The notes beneath the pieces were generated by a model. The model saw only the letters and a program-made list of their open reading frames with translations, was not told the DNA's origin and ran no database searches. A program made the position numbers and the translations under genes. Of a DNA stretch of 64,000 bases, positions 45,131 through 54,001 are shown one piece after another; positions within the stretch are counted from its first letter, which is position 1, and the number at the start of each line of letters is the position of its first letter. This DNA comes from Paenibacillus piri. GTDB taxonomy: Bacteria; Bacillota; Bacilli; Paenibacillales; NBRC-103111. The DNA is taken from the NCBI RefSeq assembly GCF_004354045.1, contig NZ_SMRT01000001.1, forward strand, positions 496,001 to 560,000, in the 5' to 3' direction.

Positions 45131-45613
45131 ATGAAGAAATTATATATTGGATTATTAGCGCTGATGTTAGTAGGTACCGCATGTACCAAGCAAGAGGCAG
45201 CAAAAGACAACACACCTAGCACACCGGTGACTTCACCTAGCGGCATGCAGACGCCTGCAACCGCGACAGACGGGTCGGGAACGCCAGCAAATCCGCCAGC
45301 CAACAATAATGCCGATGCCGCCAAACCGAATGGCGAAGCGAACAAGCCCGATCCTGCACCGGTAGCAGCCCCTAAAGGAGCGGCGGACCAGCCAGTTGCC
45401 TCGAAGGAACAGTATGAAAAGGTAGAAATCGGAATGACGTACGACGAAGTCTCGAAAAACATGGGCGAAATGGGCAAGCTGATGTCGGAATCGAAGGACG
45501 ATAGCGGAACGAACTCATTCCAAACCTATCAATACCAGACAAAAAGCGGAGGCACGCTGAAGGTTACTTTCAGAAACGGCAAAGTGCTGAATAAATCGGA
45601 AAGCTCAAAATGA
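45131..45613 (+). CDS. Secreted lipoprotein with SmpA/BLIP-like C-terminal domain
   Basis: 160 residues from the ATG at 45131 (GGAGG upstream). Lipobox VGTAC (Cys18). A Pro/Thr/Ala/Asn-rich linker (about 20-100) is followed by a small domain EQYEKVEIGMTYDEVSKNMG..GTLKVTFRNGKVLNKSES. IGMTYDEV and the final TFxNGKV strand are the hallmark of SmpA/OmlA/BLIP-like folds (DUF3862-type). Such domains mediate protein-protein contacts at the membrane surface; function here unknown. Confidence 0.82.
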   Translation: MKKLYIGLLALMLVGTACTKQEAAKDNTPSTPVTSPSGMQTPATATDGSGTPANPPANNNADAAKPNGEANKPDPAPVAAPKGAADQPVASKEQYEKVEIGMTYDEVSKNMGEMGKLMSESKDDSGTNSFQTYQYQTKSGGTLKVTFRNGKVLNKSESSK

Positions 45614-45635
45614 AGTAACAAAAATACTTACATGG

Positions 45636-45670
45636 AAAATCCCAATCCGTATCGGATTGGGATTTTGTTT
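45636..45670 (+). terminator. Terminator of the lipoprotein gene
   Basis: AAAATCCCAATCC / GGATTGGGATTTT, 13 bp perfect stem with GTATC loop. Confidence 0.9.
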
Positions 45671-45672
45671 AA

Positions 45673-45762
45673 TTGAATAGAAACTATAAGATTCTATACT
45701 TTGCTTCGCACAATCTTGATAAACGCGCTCATCAGTTAGGGACGGCGAAGCCGCTTACCCTT
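45673..45762 (+). repeat. Dispersed repeat R2, copy B (full length)
   Basis: TTGAATAGAAACTATAAG start and GATAAACGCG..GGCGAAGCCGCTTACCCTT end, aligning with copy A over its whole length. It follows the lipoprotein terminator within 3 bases and abuts the 3' end of the convergent amt gene. Confidence 0.78.
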
Positions 45763-45779
45763 ATTTAGTCCGTTTATAC

Positions 45780-47081
45780 TTAACCGTTTTTAAGTCTTGT
45801 AACCTCGATAAAATCATTTTCCTGGCTGTAGGCGGGGACGCCGTGAATGCCCACATCCAATCCGACAAGCTCTTCATCCCGTGTAACCCGTACAGGAACA
45901 AACAGACTGATTACTTTAAAAGCAAGCCATGTAACGACAAAGCCCCAGACGGTAACGGTAACAAGGCCGAGCGCCTGAACGCCGAGCAGGCTCCAGCCGC
46001 CCCCGTATAGAAGACCGCTGTATCCTTTACCGGCGCCTTCGGACAGTTCGGGCATCGCCAGCAAACCGACTGCCAGCGTGCCGATACTTCCGCTCACGCC
46101 ATGGACGGCGAATGCGCCGACCGGATCGTCGATCTTTTTCGACTCCAGAAACTCGGTGGCAAATACCATCGCAATCCCGCAGACAGCGCCGATCACAATG
46201 GCGGCCAGCTCGCTGACGAAAGCGCAGCCCGCCGTAATCCCGACCAGACCTGCCAGCGAGCCGTTAATGACCATCGGCGGGTCCGATTTGCGGTAGCGGA
46301 ACATCGTAAACAGAATGCAAGTGGCGCCGCCGGCCGCAGCCGCAAGCATCGTGGTGACGGCGATGTGGCCGATCGAGCTGTTCGTCGCGCTGAGCGTGCT
46401 GCCCGAATTGAAGCCGAACCAGCCGAACCAAAGAATAAATGCGCCGACGGACGCAAGCGGCAAATTGGAGGGAGGTACGATGTTCGGCGTTCCGTTCTCC
46501 GAAAATTTGCCGATCCGCGGACCGATGAACATAGCTGCCGCCAAGGCCGCCGACCCTCCCAGACCGTGTATGACGGCCGAGCCGGCGAAGTCGATCATGC
46601 CGAGGGAACCGAGCCATCCGCCCGTACTCCAAACCCAATGGCCGGCGATCGGATAAATAAATCCTGTCATCGCGACCGTAAAAAGAATGTAGGCGTGAAA
46701 ATTAATGCGTTCGGCGACAGCGCCGGAAACGATGGAAATAACGGCGATAACAAAGGCGCACTGGAATAACCAGTAAGTATTATGAGAAATCGAAAGCTGG
46801 ATATGTGTGAGGTCTCCTCCCATCATAAACCCGCTTGCTCCGATGAGGCCCGATACGTCTGTTCCGTACATGAAGGCGAAGCCGAAAAAGAAAAATACAA
46901 GTGCGCCGAATGCGATGTCCACGAACACTTTCATAATGATGCTTACGGCGTTCTTTTGTCTGACAAAACCCGCTTCCAGCAAGGCAAAACCGCCTTCCAT
47001 AAGCAAAATCATGGCTGCGGTCAGCACGACCCAAATCGTATCCAGGCCGCTGGCTAAAACGGATATATCCACTGTGCTCAT
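45780..47081 (-). CDS. amt: Ammonium transporter (Amt family)
   Basis: 433 residues, eleven predicted membrane helices. Family segments: GGFALLEAGFVRQKNA near 30, DFAGSAVIHGLGGSAALAAA near 165 (first pore His in IHGL) and FAVHGVSGSIGTLAVG near 320 (second pore His). It conducts ammonium across the cytoplasmic membrane. The usual glnK/P-II partner is not adjacent. Upstream there is a perfect sigma-A promoter with a GlnR/TnrA-like box 52 bases before the predicted start, implying induction under nitrogen limitation. Confidence 0.96.
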   Translation of the reverse strand: MSTVDISVLASGLDTIWVVLTAAMILLMEGGFALLEAGFVRQKNAVSIIMKVFVDIAFGALVFFFFGFAFMYGTDVSGLIGASGFMMGGDLTHIQLSISHNTYWLFQCAFVIAVISIVSGAVAERINFHAYILFTVAMTGFIYPIAGHWVWSTGGWLGSLGMIDFAGSAVIHGLGGSAALAAAMFIGPRIGKFSENGTPNIVPPSNLPLASVGAFILWFGWFGFNSGSTLSATNSSIGHIAVTTMLAAAAGGATCILFTMFRYRKSDPPMVINGSLAGLVGITAGCAFVSELAAIVIGAVCGIAMVFATEFLESKKIDDPVGAFAVHGVSGSIGTLAVGLLAMPELSEGAGKGYSGLLYGGGWSLLGVQALGLVTVTVWGFVVTWLAFKVISLFVPVRVTRDEELVGLDVGIHGVPAYSQENDFIEVTRLKNG

Positions 47082-47122
47082 CCCCCTTATTATGCGTACA
47101 ATATGCGGTTTCTTCAGCCATT

Positions 47123-47176
47123 ATTATACGGGTATTATGGTAATTATGTCAACGAATTACGTAAGATAAGGTGACA
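47123..47176 (-). promoter_or_regulatory. amt promoter with GlnR/TnrA-like box
   Basis: Minus strand: TTGACA (47152-47147), 18-base spacer, TATAAT (47128-47123). Further upstream, TGTCA-CCTTATC-TTACG (47176-47160) fits TGTNA-N7-TNACA except for the last base and is centred about 52 bases before the predicted start, the position used by TnrA-type activation. Confidence 0.7.
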
Positions 47177-47266
47177 TAGTATGACCAATGTAAAGAAGAA
47201 GGCTGCGGCATAATTTTTACGGCTAACGCTCATTCTATTAGTAAAATGGATTTGGAGGATGAACCT

Positions 47267-47680
47267 GTGATCGCTATGGAATCCCGTATCGCCAATCGTG
47301 AAGAAGCATTTGATTTTGTTCGTCAGTATTTGCATGAACATCAATTTTCATTAGGGGGCAATTGGGATTACGAGCATGGCTACTTTGACCGCTATTTAGA
47401 TGAAGCGCGAAAAGTATGGCTGCGCATTCCGTTCGAGGTGACGCACGGGGCGCTGGATGGCGATGCGTCGTCGACGGATGCGATCGTCCGGTTCGGATCG
47501 CCGTTTGTGCTCAAACATGTTTATAATGAGGGGCTGGATGAGGAAGCCCATGTCAATACGTACGGCGCTTTATTCAATCAATTTCAAGAGCCGTTGGATC
47601 GGGATGCGCCCGTTGAGGACAAGTGGGTCAGCAAAGCTGAAGAGGTGCTGCGTCAGGTGGATGAGTCTTTGCCTTTCTGA
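47267..47680 (+). CDS. YugN-like family protein
   Basis: 137 residues from a GTG at 47267, 8 bases after GGAGG; an ATG at 47246 precedes that site and is rejected. The SLGGNWDYEHGYFDRYLD segment and the FVLKHVYNEGLD region match the YugN-like family of Bacillales, small cytosolic proteins of unknown function. No membrane segment or catalytic motif. Single-gene unit divergent from amt. Confidence 0.72.
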   Translation: MIAMESRIANREEAFDFVRQYLHEHQFSLGGNWDYEHGYFDRYLDEARKVWLRIPFEVTHGALDGDASSTDAIVRFGSPFVLKHVYNEGLDEEAHVNTYGALFNQFQEPLDRDAPVEDKWVSKAEEVLRQVDESLPF

Positions 47681-47719
47681 ATGCCTTTCAGATTGATATA
47701 TGCGATCGGACAGCCTGCA

Positions 47720-47753
47720 GCCTCCCTCACCGCTTTTCAGAGGGAGGCTCTTA
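47720..47753 (+). terminator. Possible terminator of the YugN-like gene
   Basis: GCCTCCCTC / GAGGGAGGC, 9 bp perfect stem; the tail TCTTAGG is only weakly T-rich. Confidence 0.6.
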
Positions 47754-47820
47754 GGCTCATGATACAGGTTAAGAAAAATGTCGTTCAATGTCGAATTTGC
47801 GAAAAATTTTAGAAAACGGA

Positions 47821-47849
47821 TTGTTAGCTTCGGGATTTGGGTATACAAT
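47821..47849 (+). promoter_or_regulatory. Candidate sigma-A promoter of yjlC-ndh
   Basis: TTGTTA (47821-47826), 17-base spacer, TACAAT (47844-47849). The predicted start near 47856 gives a leader of about 160 bases that contains the Rex-like operator. Confidence 0.55.
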
Positions 47850-47904
47850 GGAATCTCAGATACTTATTGTTCGCAGCAGCTTATACGGATCCATTCTAGT
47901 TTAT

Positions 47905-47922
47905 ATGTGAAGAAATTCACGA
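47905..47922 (+). promoter_or_regulatory. Rex-like redox operator upstream of yjlC-ndh
   Basis: ATGTGAAGAAATTCACGA matches TTGTGAA-N4-TTCACAA at 12 of 14 defined positions. Rex senses the NADH/NAD+ ratio and in B. subtilis controls the yjlC-ndh operon, the same gene pair found here. Confidence 0.72.
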
Positions 47923-48018
47923 AGTAAAACGGATATGTTTTTTTATTGTATAGATGGAGGGCATCCGGTTATAGCTGCGATCAGTACTATGCAAATGAAA
48001 GAAGGAGGACGAGTAGAA

Positions 48019-48459
48019 ATGTCATTAACAACTTCCCAGAGAACCGAGCAAGAGGTTTCCGCTGTACAAACAATTGCCAATGCCGATGTATTGGATCAAT
48101 TGTTAAAACCGGAGGTGCAGGAGGCGTTGTCCGTTTTGGTGGATCAACTGCCCAAGCTGGCCGAGATGATGGCGCTGCTGACGAAAACCTACGATCTGGC
48201 GCAAAAAGTGGCGAATGACCGCGTGCTGATTCAGGATATGGTAGGCGGTATTCAGGAAGTGGTCAAGCCGCTTGAGGAGAAAGTAAAAGGATATGCTTCC
48301 GCGGCAATCGAAGCGAACGAACGCGCGGAGCAAAGCGATGCGACCATCGGCCTGTTCGGCATGCTGAAGCTGCTGAAAGATCCGGAGCTGCAAAAGATGC
48401 TTCGCTTCGGGCAAGCCTACCTGGATATTTTGGGCGAAAGAAAAAATAATCAAGACTAA
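48019..48459 (+). CDS. yjlC: DUF1641 protein, YjlC-like
   Basis: 146 residues from the ATG at 48019 (GAAGGAGGACG upstream). Helical protein with SVLVDQLPKLAEMMALLTKT and IGLFGMLKLLKDPELQKMLR, characteristic of DUF1641. In B. subtilis yjlC precedes ndh in a Rex-controlled operon; here it lies 35 bases before the NADH dehydrogenase gene. It probably aids membrane association or regulation of NDH-2, but its role is unproven. Confidence 0.85.
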   Translation: MSLTTSQRTEQEVSAVQTIANADVLDQLLKPEVQEALSVLVDQLPKLAEMMALLTKTYDLAQKVANDRVLIQDMVGGIQEVVKPLEEKVKGYASAAIEANERAEQSDATIGLFGMLKLLKDPELQKMLRFGQAYLDILGERKNNQD

Positions 48460-48494
48460 TCTAATCGGCCTGGTACTAAGAACGGAGGATAACT

Positions 48495-49673
48495 ATGAGT
48501 AAACAAATATTGATCCTGGGTGGCGGCTATGGCGGCTTATTAAGCGCGCTGTCCGCACGCGCCAATCTGACGGCTGAAGAAGCGTCGATTACATTGGTTA
48601 ACCGCTTCGAATCGCATCAGATTATTACGGAGCTGCACCGTCTTGCTGCCGGCAACGTTGCGGAGAAGGCTGTTGCGCTGCCGCTCGAGAAATTGCTGAA
48701 AGGCAAACAAATCGATTTGAAAATTGGTACGATTGAAAATATCGATGTCGAAGGCCGCAAAGTGCTGCTGAGCGACGGAAGAACATGCAGCTACGATATG
48801 CTGGTGCTGGCTCTTGGCAGCGAAACGAACTATTTCGGCATTCCGGGACTTCAGGAAAACAGCTTTATCCTGAAATCGGTGGCCGATGCGAACCGTATTT
48901 ACAAGCATGTCGAAGACAAAATACGCGCTTACAGCCAAACGAAAAATAAAGCGGACGCAACCTTCGTCATCGGCGGCGGCGGACTTACAGGCGTAGAGCT
49001 TGTCGGCGAGCTGGCGGATGAGCTGCCGGGCATTTGCCGTAAAAACGGCGTCGATTTTGCCGACGTTTCGCTTTATTTGGTTGAAGCGATGCCGACGATC
49101 CTGCCTATTTTCTCGGCTGAGCTGATCGAGCGCGCTACGACGAGTCTTGAGAAGCGCGGCGTTCAATTTTTGACAGGCTTGGCGATTACGGAAGTCGACG
49201 GCCAAACGGTTAACCTGAAGGACGGCAGGTCCATCGAAACCGGAACGCTGGTTTGGACCGGCGGCGTGCAGGGCAGCTCGCTTGTCGCAAATTGCGGCGT
49301 CGAAGTGAACCGCGGCCGGGCAACGGTTAACGAGCATTTGCAATCCGTATCCCATCCTGAAGTGTTCCTGGCAGGCGACTGTGCTGTCGTATTCGGACCG
49401 GAAGGCCGCCCATTTCCTCCAACCGCACAGCTTGCATGGCAGATGGGCGAGCTGGCGGGCGCCAATATTGCAGCCACTATCAAGGGCGGCAAATTGGAAG
49501 GCTTCCATCCGGTATTCTCGGGAACATTGGCAAGCCTCGGACGCAAAGACGGTATCGGTTCAATCGGCGAAAGCGGCATCGAGCTGAAAGGAACACCGGC
49601 ATCCTTGATGAAAAAAGCGAGCAATGCCCGCTATTTGACGCATATTAACGGCTTATTCTCGCTGGCTTACTAA
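48495..49673 (+). CDS. ndh: Type II NADH dehydrogenase (NDH-2)
   Basis: 392 residues, FAD-dependent two-dinucleotide-binding fold: ILILGGGYGGLLSA at the N-terminus binds FAD, FVIGGGGLTGVELVGELAD near 160 binds NADH, and VFLAGDCAVVFGPEGRPFPPTAQLA near 295 is the conserved FAD-contact region. It transfers electrons from NADH to menaquinone at the inner face of the membrane without pumping protons. Operon partner of yjlC with a Rex operator upstream. YumB/YutJ-type paralogs are alternatives; context favours Ndh. Confidence 0.9.
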   Translation: MSKQILILGGGYGGLLSALSARANLTAEEASITLVNRFESHQIITELHRLAAGNVAEKAVALPLEKLLKGKQIDLKIGTIENIDVEGRKVLLSDGRTCSYDMLVLALGSETNYFGIPGLQENSFILKSVADANRIYKHVEDKIRAYSQTKNKADATFVIGGGGLTGVELVGELADELPGICRKNGVDFADVSLYLVEAMPTILPIFSAELIERATTSLEKRGVQFLTGLAITEVDGQTVNLKDGRSIETGTLVWTGGVQGSSLVANCGVEVNRGRATVNEHLQSVSHPEVFLAGDCAVVFGPEGRPFPPTAQLAWQMGELAGANIAATIKGGKLEGFHPVFSGTLASLGRKDGIGSIGESGIELKGTPASLMKKASNARYLTHINGLFSLAY

Positions 49674-49696
49674 TTCAAAATCATGAACAAAGACAT

Positions 49697-49738
49697 AACG
49701 GCGCAGACCTCATTATTTGATGGGCTGCGCCGTTTTTA
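49697..49738 (+). terminator. Terminator of yjlC-ndh
   Basis: AACGGCGCAG / CTGCGCCGTT, 10 bp stem with a long loop and TTTTTA tail. Confidence 0.85.
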
Positions 49739-49870
49739 TACGGAACCCCATACCCATCCCTCTCCGTGCATGAAGTATGGGTTTAGACAAGGTCGAAGGG
49801 TCGGGTTTTTCTTGATTGCAATGGGTTGCATGCTTCGACTTGAAGTTTTTTAACTTCGGTTTATATAATT

Positions 49871-49907
49871 TTAAGGTTTCCTTAAGGTTACAAGTCCATT
49901 ATATAGT
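49871..49907 (+). promoter_or_regulatory. htrA control region: direct repeat and -10 box
   Basis: TTAAGGTT occurs at 49871-49878 and 49882-49889, an 11 bp period, upstream of a -10-like TATAGT (49902-49907). No good -35 exists at the right spacing. This is the arrangement expected for activation by an OmpR-class regulator, such as the one encoded just after htrA. Confidence 0.55.
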
Positions 49908-49985
49908 CAAAGATAGTAAGTAGCGCAAACAAATCACATCCTAATTCATCCTTATTCAAAACCTTGTAAACGGAGGGTTCATTTT

Positions 49986-51545
49986 ATGGAAGACAACAAA
50001 CGAAGCTATGATGATTTCTTTCGCCGGACCAGTGGCGAATCGAATAGTTCGCCAAACGAACAATCGGGCAAAAACGAAGCGGCTGGCTCCGAGGAGCGTC
50101 CGTCGCATTACTACTCATACGGACCTTATAAATCGGATTTGGGACATCAGGACACGGCTGCTGGACCGAACGAAGAGACGTTGCAGGTGGAAATGACGCC
50201 GCCGCGGCCCATGCGACCATTCTCCTACAACATCTCGGATAAGCCGATGCACGAACAGGCAAGCGGCTGGGAACAAGATTTGCGGACCAAAAGAGGCTCC
50301 TCGTTCAAAAGCGGATTCGCCGCTTTTCTGGCGGGAGCGGTATTGGTAGGCGGCTTGATGTTCGCCTCCGACAAAATGAACTGGTTCACAGGCTCGCAAG
50401 GCGTGCTGAGCAGCAGCCCGTCCCCGACCTCCAGTCAGGCGACCGGCAGCTCGGGCGGTGCCGTAAAGCCTACGGCTTTCGATCTTGGCGGCAGGCCCGA
50501 AAATATCGCTCAAATCGCCGAGCAGTCCGGCCCGGCCGTAGTCAAGATCGAGACCAAAGTAAAGGCGAAATCGAGCCGCGGCGGAAGCTCCTTGCTGGAC
50601 GATCCGTTCTTCCGCCAATTTTTCGGCGATGATTTCGGCGGCGGCAGACAGCAGCCTAAGAGCAATGACTCCGGACAGCTGCAGCCCGGCGGTATGGGAA
50701 CCGGTTTTATTTTCGAAAAATCGGGTTACATTTTGACGAACGAGCATGTTATCGACGGCTCGGACGAAATTTGGGTTACGGTGCAGGGCTACGAGAAGCC
50801 GTTTAAAGCTACGCTGCTCGGCAACAGCTATGACCTTGACCTGGCCGCTTTGAAAATTGAAGGCGATAAAGATTTCGCTTCTCTGCCGCTCGGAAAAGCG
50901 GAAAATACGCAGGTCGGCGATTGGGTAGTCGCAATCGGCAATCCGTACGGCTTTGACCATACGGTTACGGTCGGCGTCCTGAGCGCCAAGGAGCGTCCGA
51001 TTTCGATTCCCGACTCTCAAGGAACACGCGAATACAAGCATCTGCTGCAAACGGACGCATCCATTAACCCGGGGAATTCCGGCGGACCGCTGTTGAATCT
51101 GAACGGGGAAGTGATCGGAATCAACACGGCCGTCAGCGCCCAGGCGCAAGGGATCGGGTTCGCCATCCCGACAAGCACTATTTCCTCGGTATTGGATAAC
51201 TTGAAAAACAACGTTAAAATTCCGAAGGAGCCGGCACCGTATATCGGCGTGAAGCTGGCGGATATCGATAAAGATTGGACCGCAGAGCTTAAGCTGCAAA
51301 GCACGGACGGCGCGATTGTATCCGAAGTCGAGCGGAAAAGCCCTGGCTTTAAAGCCGGATTGCGCCCTTACGATGTCATTACGGAAGTGAACGGCGCCGC
51401 TGTCAAAAATTCAACCGAGCTGGTCAATAAGATTAAAGCTCTGAAGGTGAATGACGAGGCGAAGCTGACCGTGATGCGCGACGGCAAGAAGGAAACGATC
51501 GCGGTCACAATCGGCGACCGCAATGCGGATACGACAGCCAAATAA
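49986..51545 (+). CDS. htrA: HtrA/DegP-type membrane-anchored serine protease
   Basis: 519 residues. Long cytoplasmic N-terminus (about 1-105), one membrane anchor (about 107-127), Ser/Thr linker, trypsin-like protease domain with catalytic His254 (TNEHVIDG), Asp285 (DLDLAAL) and Ser365 (NPGNSGGPLL), then one C-terminal PDZ domain (about 410-510). Degrades or refolds misfolded exported proteins at the outer face of the membrane. AACGGAGGG precedes the start. A two-component pair follows, like the CssRS control of HtrA in B. subtilis, and direct repeats precede its -10 box. Confidence 0.95.
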   Translation: MEDNKRSYDDFFRRTSGESNSSPNEQSGKNEAAGSEERPSHYYSYGPYKSDLGHQDTAAGPNEETLQVEMTPPRPMRPFSYNISDKPMHEQASGWEQDLRTKRGSSFKSGFAAFLAGAVLVGGLMFASDKMNWFTGSQGVLSSSPSPTSSQATGSSGGAVKPTAFDLGGRPENIAQIAEQSGPAVVKIETKVKAKSSRGGSSLLDDPFFRQFFGDDFGGGRQQPKSNDSGQLQPGGMGTGFIFEKSGYILTNEHVIDGSDEIWVTVQGYEKPFKATLLGNSYDLDLAALKIEGDKDFASLPLGKAENTQVGDWVVAIGNPYGFDHTVTVGVLSAKERPISIPDSQGTREYKHLLQTDASINPGNSGGPLLNLNGEVIGINTAVSAQAQGIGFAIPTSTISSVLDNLKNNVKIPKEPAPYIGVKLADIDKDWTAELKLQSTDGAIVSEVERKSPGFKAGLRPYDVITEVNGAAVKNSTELVNKIKALKVNDEAKLTVMRDGKKETIAVTIGDRNADTTAK

Positions 51546-51708
51546 ACAGATTTGGAACCATACAGATATAAAAAGGTTGGAACAATCATGCAAACGAAAA
51601 GAAGCAGAGCGGAGCGCGCCTTTAGTCGGCTCTGCTTCTTTTTGTATCCGGCCGATCGTTGATGTTACAATAAATATAGCAGGATATACAAAGAGGACGG
51701 TGCTGCGT

Positions 51709-52401
51709 ATGAGAGAGAAAATATTAGTAATCGACGATGACGAAAAAATTACTTCGATGCTCAGGCGCTCGCTGGCATTTGAAGGCTATACGGTGTTTAC
51801 GGCGCAGCACGGGATGGACGGGCTGAAGCAAATATTGGAGCATGATCCCGATACCGTCATTTTGGATGTGATGATGCCGCAGCTCGACGGGTGGGAGGTC
51901 GTTCGCCGTATACGCGAATCCGGGTCGACGGTGCCTGTATTGATGCTGACCGCCAAGGACGAAATCGGCGAACGAGTGAAAGGCTTGGATCTCGGAGCCG
52001 ACGATTATTTGGTCAAGCCGTTTGCATTGGAGGAGCTATTGGCCCGGGTACGGGTGCTGCTGCGCAGAAAAAGCGCAGAGAAGGTCGAACAGCCGACGAA
52101 CCGGCTGCAGTTTCAGGACATCTTCATGGATCTGGATACGCGCGAGGTGTTTCGCGGCAGCCAGCTGATCGAGCTGACGACCAAGGAATTCGAGCTGCTT
52201 CACTTGTTTATGCAAAATCCGAAGCGGGTACTGTCCCGCGATGTCATTATGGAAAAAATATGGGGCTATGATTATAGCGGGGAATCGAACGTGCTGGAAG
52301 TGTATATCGCTTTGCTACGTCAAAAAACGGAGGAGCACGGGCATAAGCGGATGATCCAAACCGTTCGCGGAGCCGGTTACGTACTGAAAGGAGAGAGCTG
52401 A
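51709..52401 (+). CDS. OmpR-family response regulator
   Basis: 230 residues from the ATG at 51709 (AAAGAGG upstream). Receiver domain with Asp10/Asp11, phospho-acceptor Asp53 (VILDVMMP) and Lys in DYLVKPFA; winged-helix DNA-binding domain from about 130 (ELTTKEFELLHLFMQNPKRV, QTVRGAGYVLKG). Partner of the kinase 1 base downstream. Position after htrA suggests that it responds to envelope or secretion stress and activates htrA; CssR-like in role, not proven. Confidence 0.94.
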   Translation: MREKILVIDDDEKITSMLRRSLAFEGYTVFTAQHGMDGLKQILEHDPDTVILDVMMPQLDGWEVVRRIRESGSTVPVLMLTAKDEIGERVKGLDLGADDYLVKPFALEELLARVRVLLRRKSAEKVEQPTNRLQFQDIFMDLDTREVFRGSQLIELTTKEFELLHLFMQNPKRVLSRDVIMEKIWGYDYSGESNVLEVYIALLRQKTEEHGHKRMIQTVRGAGYVLKGES

Positions 52402-52402
52402 C

Positions 52403-53944
52403 GTGTCGATTCGGCTGCGCCTGACGCTATGGTACACAGCGATACTATCCGTCACCTTGTTATTGTTCGGCTACGGACTTTACTGGCTGCTGCATTATAA
52501 CTATTACAGCTTCATCAAGGAAGAGCTGCGGGCGCAGGGAGACATGGTATTCTCCCGTATTCAGCCGAGGATGACGCCGACGCTGGGAGGCGGAATCAGC
52601 TTTGACTTCGCTTTGCAGGGCAGAGACAATATCGGAAGCGCCGGGAAATTTTATCAAATTACCAATTTTGAGAACGGGATTATCCGGCCTTCGACCAATT
52701 TGGTGGAGGCTAACCTCACATTGCCGCCGTTGTCGGAAGATTCGAAACGGCAGCTCGTGCGGAATGAAAATAATTATTTATTTGAACAGAAGACGATCGA
52801 AAATCTCGCTTTTTTGATCTATAACAGACCTATCGTCGTTTTGAAAAACGGTCAGCCGCAGCTGGCGGGCGTATTTCAGGCAGCCGTGCTGGTCGATACG
52901 TCCGAAAATTTGTTTTCGTTAGTCAAGCGCATCCTGACGTTTACCGCTCTGCTCGCCGTATTTCTGGCGGCGTCCTTCGGCTGGTTTCTGGCGCGTAAAG
53001 CGCTGCGTCCAATCGACCAGGTCATTTCCGCCGCGAATTCGATCAACAAAGGGGCCGATCTCGGCAACCGGATTAATTACAGCGGTCCGGGCGACGAAAT
53101 AGGACGGCTTACGAGCACGATCAACGGGATGCTGGAGCGGCTGCAGACAGCGTATTCCGAACTCGAGGAATCGTACCGGCGGCAGCGGCGTTTCGTCTCC
53201 GACGCATCGCATGAGCTGCGTACTCCGCTGACGACGATTCGCGGCAACGTCGAGCTGCTTGAAAAAATGTGGAAGCGGACCGTTCCTATCGGTACGGAGA
53301 ACGACCGTCAACAGCTCGAGCTTTCACTGGAAGCGATGCATGATATCGCGGGCGAGGCCGAGCGGATGACGCGTCTCGTCAACGATCTGTTATCGTTGGC
53401 CAGAGCGGACGCGGGCTTTCAAATGTCCAAAATCAGCCTGGAGCTCCTCCCGTTGGTGGAGGACGTCAAGCGCCGGGCGAAGCTGTTTCCCCGCAAAGTG
53501 GAGTGGGTATCCGGCGATTTGTCCGCTTTGGCAGGCGTTTATATATATGGAAACCGCGATTATTTGCAGCAGTTGATTTACATTTTTTTGGAAAATGCGT
53601 TTAAATTTACCGAGAGCGGATATGTAAAAATGGATGCGATCCGCATGGATGAGCAGGTCGGCATACGCATCGAGGATACCGGGATCGGGATGGATAAAGA
53701 GGAGGTCCCGATGATATTCGAGCGGTTTTACCGCGCGGATGTGTCCCGGGGCAAAACCTCGGGTACCGGGCTCGGTTTGTCGATCGCCAAGTGGATTATT
53801 GACGAGCACCAAGGCTCGATCGAAGTGAAGACGCTGCAGGGCGAAGGAAGTACCTTCATCATCTGGCTTCCGGTCAGCGGGCCAAACGACATAATCCGCG
53901 CAGAGGCATTCCCTACGGCTGTGGAATCGGGTATAATAGACTGA
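52403..53944 (+). CDS. Sensor histidine kinase, HAMP/HisKA type
   Basis: 513 residues from a GTG just after the regulator stop, with GGAGAG upstream. Two membrane helices (about 10-35 and 172-195) bound an extracytoplasmic sensor domain; HAMP (about 195-250); HisKA with His270 in DASHELRTPLTT; HATPase with ENAFKFTESGYV, EDTGIGM and SGTGLGLSIAKW. Autophosphorylates and passes the phosphate to the upstream regulator. Likely monitors protein quality at the membrane, given the htrA context. Confidence 0.94.
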   Translation: MSIRLRLTLWYTAILSVTLLLFGYGLYWLLHYNYYSFIKEELRAQGDMVFSRIQPRMTPTLGGGISFDFALQGRDNIGSAGKFYQITNFENGIIRPSTNLVEANLTLPPLSEDSKRQLVRNENNYLFEQKTIENLAFLIYNRPIVVLKNGQPQLAGVFQAAVLVDTSENLFSLVKRILTFTALLAVFLAASFGWFLARKALRPIDQVISAANSINKGADLGNRINYSGPGDEIGRLTSTINGMLERLQTAYSELEESYRRQRRFVSDASHELRTPLTTIRGNVELLEKMWKRTVPIGTENDRQQLELSLEAMHDIAGEAERMTRLVNDLLSLARADAGFQMSKISLELLPLVEDVKRRAKLFPRKVEWVSGDLSALAGVYIYGNRDYLQQLIYIFLENAFKFTESGYVKMDAIRMDEQVGIRIEDTGIGMDKEEVPMIFERFYRADVSRGKTSGTGLGLSIAKWIIDEHQGSIEVKTLQGEGSTFIIWLPVSGPNDIIRAEAFPTAVESGIID

Positions 53945-53951
53945 TCAGCAT

Positions 53952-53980
53952 AAAAAGGCTTCTAAATTTGAAGCTTTTTA
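53952..53980 (+). terminator. Terminator of the htrA two-component pair
   Basis: AAAAGGCTTC / GAAGCTTTTT hairpin with TAAATTT loop, 22 bases before ispH. Confidence 0.75.
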
Positions 53981-54001
53981 CCAAAATAGGCAGGTGCAGC
54001 G

